NCBI GenBank assembly: GCA_001799735.1
Contig: MGUA01000022.1
Location: 31,185 to 95,184 of the forward strand
Origin: Elusimicrobia bacterium GWB2_63_22
GTDB lineage: Bacteria > Elusimicrobiota > Elusimicrobia > Elusimicrobiales > UBA9959
Reading direction: 5' to 3'
Length of the DNA: 64,000 nt
Of this stretch, positions 61,927-64,000 are shown piece after piece (the stretch's first letter is position 1; each line of letters starts with the position of its first letter). The notes under the pieces were generated by a model. That model ran no database searches. It was not told the origin of the DNA and was given only the letters and a program-made list of their open reading frames with translations. Made by a program: the position numbers and the translations under genes.

Positions 61927-62024
61927 ATCCACCTCCCACTTGCCTGCGCCGGCGCTCTGTTGAATACTGACGCGCCCTGCGCTCCGGCCTAGTGGTGAAT
62001 CCGGATTAAGGTCCGGAGGTGGAT
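61927..62024 (-). promoter_or_regulatory. Leader that can pair with its own Shine-Dalgarno sequence
   Basis: In the mRNA of the ComEC-like gene, the SD segment GGAGGTGGAT (61936-61927) is exactly complementary to ATCCACCTCC (62024-62015), and a further GC next to each side also pairs across the AUG. The 78-nt segment between contains smaller hairpins (CCGGA/TCCGG, GCGCCGGCGC). This could be a translation-control RNA; no known riboswitch motif is recognised. Confidence 0.5.
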
Positions 62025-62103
62025 GCTTCCCGGCCAATCCCGGGAATTACACAGAAGCCTGATATAGGGTACGCTCTGCATTGACTTTGCTCAAGGGCCG
62101 AAA

Positions 62104-62207
62104 GGCCTATGCGCGCGTAGGCCCAAAGACCTATATGCGTATAGGTACAAGTGTGCGGCAGGCATAGGTACTATGGGCCTGACGGTATTTTGCATGGGGG
62201 GTATACT
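62104..62207 (+). promoter_or_regulatory. Three tandem dyads and a promoter for the exported protein at 62245
   Basis: Three consecutive dyads with CCTAT/ATAGG-type half-sites: 62104-62123 (GGCCTATGCGCGCGTAGGCC), 62129-62146 (ACCTATATGCGTATAGGT) and 62160-62180 (CATAG-GTA-CTATG core). A promoter CTGACG (62179-62184), 17-bp spacer and TATACT (62202-62207) follows directly. The dyads look like stacked operators, or hairpins if transcribed from upstream. Confidence 0.5.
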
Positions 62208-62244
62208 CTATTTGGAACAGAAAGCAAGGATGAGGAAAAAGACA

Positions 62245-63024
62245 ATGAAAAAACTTCTCGCGTTAACCGTAGCCGCAACGGCCCTCTTCTCCGCCCGTGT
62301 CTCCGCCGAGGACGTCACCGATCCCCGTTACTTCGCCGCGGACGAAAGTTCCATAGTTATAGAGGAAATAAAGGACGCCGGGCCCCTCCAGCCCGCCCTG
62401 CCCGGCCCCGTGACAGTTTCTGACGGCAGGATAGTGGGGGTTATCGACGCCCTCGACAAGATCGTCAACCTATTCGAAAAGATCTGGAACATCATAGAGA
62501 AGAACCAGCCGGTGGTGAATATCACCACCAACTACGCCAACGCGGTCCCTTTCGGCACCAGCCACTGGTCCCAGCTGCAGGGCTGGAGCCGGCCCGGCAG
62601 GAAGAAATATAGTTTCTCTATGAAGAACGGTTTCGGTTCCGAAGTCGTTAAGGTGGTCTACCAGGTGCACTATACCTACGCCGGCAACTTCCAGGGCAAG
62701 GGCAAGTTCCTCACCGGGGTGACCGTGGAGCCGCTCAGCGTGACCACCGCCTGGGGCTACAAGGTAAGCCTGATCTCGGAAGTGCCGGACTCTACCATCG
62801 CCAATGTGGGCACCCATGAGGACCCCGTGGCCGCCATGCAGGTGCAGCTTAAGTGGACCGTCCACACCGCGGTGAAAGACATCAGCTCCAAGGCCATCTA
62901 CTACGTGCAGGGGGACGGCCTGCTGCAGGAGATCGGGACGCCCTTTAAGAACGCGCAGGAGCTTAAGAATAAGGCCAGGCTCGAGATGGCCGACGCCCGC
63001 GTAATGGACGTAAGCTTCAATTAA
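62245..63024 (+). CDS. Exported protein of unknown function
   Basis: I do not recognise this 259-residue protein. It has a signal peptide (about 1-21, ending VSA), an acidic start (EDVTDPRYFAADESSIVIEEI), an amphipathic helix (VIDALDKIVNLFEKIWNIIEKNQPVVN), and then a beta-rich domain with several aromatic strands (YSFSMKNGFGSEVVKVVYQVHYTYAGNFQGKG, TTAWGYKVSLISEVPDST, AMQVQLKWTVHTAVKD). It has no cysteines in the mature part. ATG 62245 was chosen over an upstream start at 62173 that would fall inside the promoter. Three dyads lie before the promoter and a terminator follows, so it is a singly regulated gene. Confidence 0.78.
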   Translation: MKKLLALTVAATALFSARVSAEDVTDPRYFAADESSIVIEEIKDAGPLQPALPGPVTVSDGRIVGVIDALDKIVNLFEKIWNIIEKNQPVVNITTNYANAVPFGTSHWSQLQGWSRPGRKKYSFSMKNGFGSEVVKVVYQVHYTYAGNFQGKGKFLTGVTVEPLSVTTAWGYKVSLISEVPDSTIANVGTHEDPVAAMQVQLKWTVHTAVKDISSKAIYYVQGDGLLQEIGTPFKNAQELKNKARLEMADARVMDVSFN

Positions 63025-63046
63025 AACAGGCGCGCAGCCAGCTCTT

Positions 63047-63075
63047 CCGGCCCCGTAAAAGGGGCCGGTTGTTTT
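63047..63075 (+). terminator. Rho-independent terminator
   Basis: CCGGCCCC/GGGGCCGG with loop GTAAAA, followed by TTGTTTTA. Confidence 0.85.
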
Positions 63076-63127
63076 ATGTGCCGGCGGCCGGCGGCCAGGC
63101 GCTAAATGGTAAAATTAAAACCGGCCC

Positions 63128-64000
63128 ATGCCTGAAGAAACCCTGATAGAATTCAACGAACAGTTCTCCAAAGCCCTGCACCTGCTGCAGCACGGCAGCG
63201 GCAACCTGTTCGTCACCGGCAAGGCCGGCACCGGCAAGAGCACCCTGCTGCGCTATTTCCGCGCCCATACCGTAAAAAAGCTGGTGGTGCTGGCGCCTAC
63301 CGGGGTGGCGGCGCTCAACGTGCAGGGGGAGACCATACATTCCTTCTTCCGCTTCAAGCCGGGCCTGACCCCCGACAAAGTGCGGCGCGCCCGCAAGAAG
63401 GACGCCGAGCTGTACAAGGCCCTGGAGATCATAGTCATAGACGAGGCCTCCATGGTGCGGGCGGACCTGATGGATTGCGTGGACGCCTTCATGCGGCTTA
63501 ACGGGCCGGACCCGCTGCGGCCTTTCGGCGGGGTGCAGGTGGCGCTGTTCGGGGACCTGTACCAGCTGCCGCCGGTGGTGACCGGGCCCGAGCGGGAGAT
63601 CTTCTCCTCCTTTTACGCGGGCCCGTATTTCTTCAACGCCAACGTTTTTAAAAAAGCCGCCCTGGAATACCTGGAGCTGGAGAAGATTTACCGCCAGAAG
63701 GACCAGGGCTTCATAGACATCCTCAACGCCATCCGGAACAACTCTATCAAGGCCCCGCAGCTGGAGGCGCTGAACAAAAGGGTGGGCGCGGACGTGGAGC
63801 AGGAGGGCCGGGGCGTAACCGTGCGCCTGCTCACCACCAACGCCGACGCCGCCGGCATAAATAACGAGCGCCTGCGCTCGCTGGACGGGCGCGGCCATGT
63901 CTACAAGGCGGAGATAACCGGGGCCTTTACTCGGGAGTCCTACCCGGCCGACGACGACCTGCACCTGAAAGCCGGCGCCCAGGTGATGCTGCTCAATAAC
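63128..64000 (+). CDS. Pif1/RecD-like DNA helicase, partial at window edge
   Basis: The 291 visible codons encode the N-terminal part of a superfamily 1 helicase of the Pif1 type. Motif I is FVTGKAGTGKSTLLRYF (near residue 30), motif Ia VVLAPTGVAALNVQGETIHSFF, motif II IIVIDEASMVRADLMD, motif III GGVQVALFGDLYQLPPV, and motif IV-like EKIYRQKDQGFIDILNAIR; the last residues, LKAGAQVMLLNN, are a Pif1 hallmark. It unwinds 5'-overhang DNA and can clear structured DNA or stalled forks. The remaining C-terminal motifs lie beyond the window. A short leader with TAAAAT near 63109 and no SD precedes the ATG. Confidence 0.9.
   Translation, partial: MPEETLIEFNEQFSKALHLLQHGSGNLFVTGKAGTGKSTLLRYFRAHTVKKLVVLAPTGVAALNVQGETIHSFFRFKPGLTPDKVRRARKKDAELYKALEIIVIDEASMVRADLMDCVDAFMRLNGPDPLRPFGGVQVALFGDLYQLPPVVTGPEREIFSSFYAGPYFFNANVFKKAALEYLELEKIYRQKDQGFIDILNAIRNNSIKAPQLEALNKRVGADVEQEGRGVTVRLLTTNADAAGINNERLRSLDGRGHVYKAEITGAFTRESYPADDDLHLKAGAQVMLLNN

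Noticed and set aside
61927..62037. Longer start for the ComEC-like protein at 62037
   Set aside because: It would place a 37-residue non-hydrophobic extension before the signal peptide, and ignores the strong SD at 61927-61937.
62104..62180. Cyclic-di-GMP (GEMM) or other known riboswitch
   Set aside because: The GEMM core and tetraloop-receptor elements are not present; the stretch lies upstream of the most likely promoter and consists of simple dyads.

Overview
The window is GC-rich chromosomal DNA, densely packed with genes, from a Gram-negative (diderm) bacterium: it encodes a DUF481 outer-membrane protein, an MscS channel, a GspE/PilB-type secretion ATPase and many signal peptides. Frequent use of ATA (Ile) and AGG (Arg) codons in GC-rich genes, TPR- and FlgO-rich secreted proteins and Pfa-type lipid synthases would fit the phylum Elusimicrobiota. 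That placement is an inference and no marker gene here proves it. There is no phage, transposase or CRISPR array. The mobile-DNA signal is limited to small palindromic repeats and one AT-rich gene.

Layout: (1) 1-13343, minus strand: an iterative polyunsaturated-fatty-acid (Pfa/PUFA) type synthase operon, pfaD - pfaA (KS-AT-ACPx3-KR-DH) - pfaC-like (KS-CLF-AT-DH, cut by the window edge). (2) 13529-16177: alaS. (3) 16178-17510: an AT-rich islet with one secreted protein of unknown function, then tRNA-Arg(CCG). (4) 17649-23068: Ycf46-like AAA ATPase, monomeric isocitrate dehydrogenase, and an SDR/DUF2867 protein. (5) 23104-26622: Rrf2 regulator, NusG-II protein with two Rrf2-like operators, a histidine kinase with a disturbed N-terminus, a zinc-ribbon/LURP-one-like membrane protein and a rhomboid protease. 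(6) 27003-29033: polysaccharide deacetylase, a roughly 375-nt unexplained noncoding transcription unit that is almost free of adenine, and DUF481 porin-like protein. (7) 29169-31421: ECF sigma operon with a cell-envelope membrane protein. (8) 31593-32798: secreted agmatine/peptidyl-arginine deiminase-like enzyme. (9) 32868-42791: a signalling block with a REC-GspE-REC fusion ATPase, an Hpt protein and two large hybrid histidine kinases. (10) 42848-54905: envelope and secreted proteins: ChaN-like, a trio of related exported proteins with an HTH regulator, MscS, YdjM-like and three TPR proteins, two of which carry FlgO domains. (11) 54969-57934: argR divergent from argG-argH, with paired ARG boxes between them. 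(12) 57982-64000: exported coiled-coil protein, REC-metallo-beta-lactamase fusion, ComEC-like exported hydrolase with a self-complementary leader, another exported protein and a Pif1-like helicase cut by the right edge.

The most unusual items are the A-depleted transcription unit at 27880-28292, the compact three-gene Pfa synthase with its AT placed inside the PfaC-like subunit, the REC-GspE-REC ATPase beside an Hpt/hybrid-kinase phosphorelay, the leader at 61927-62024 that can pair with its own Shine-Dalgarno sequence, and several families of short palindromes shared between distant loci.
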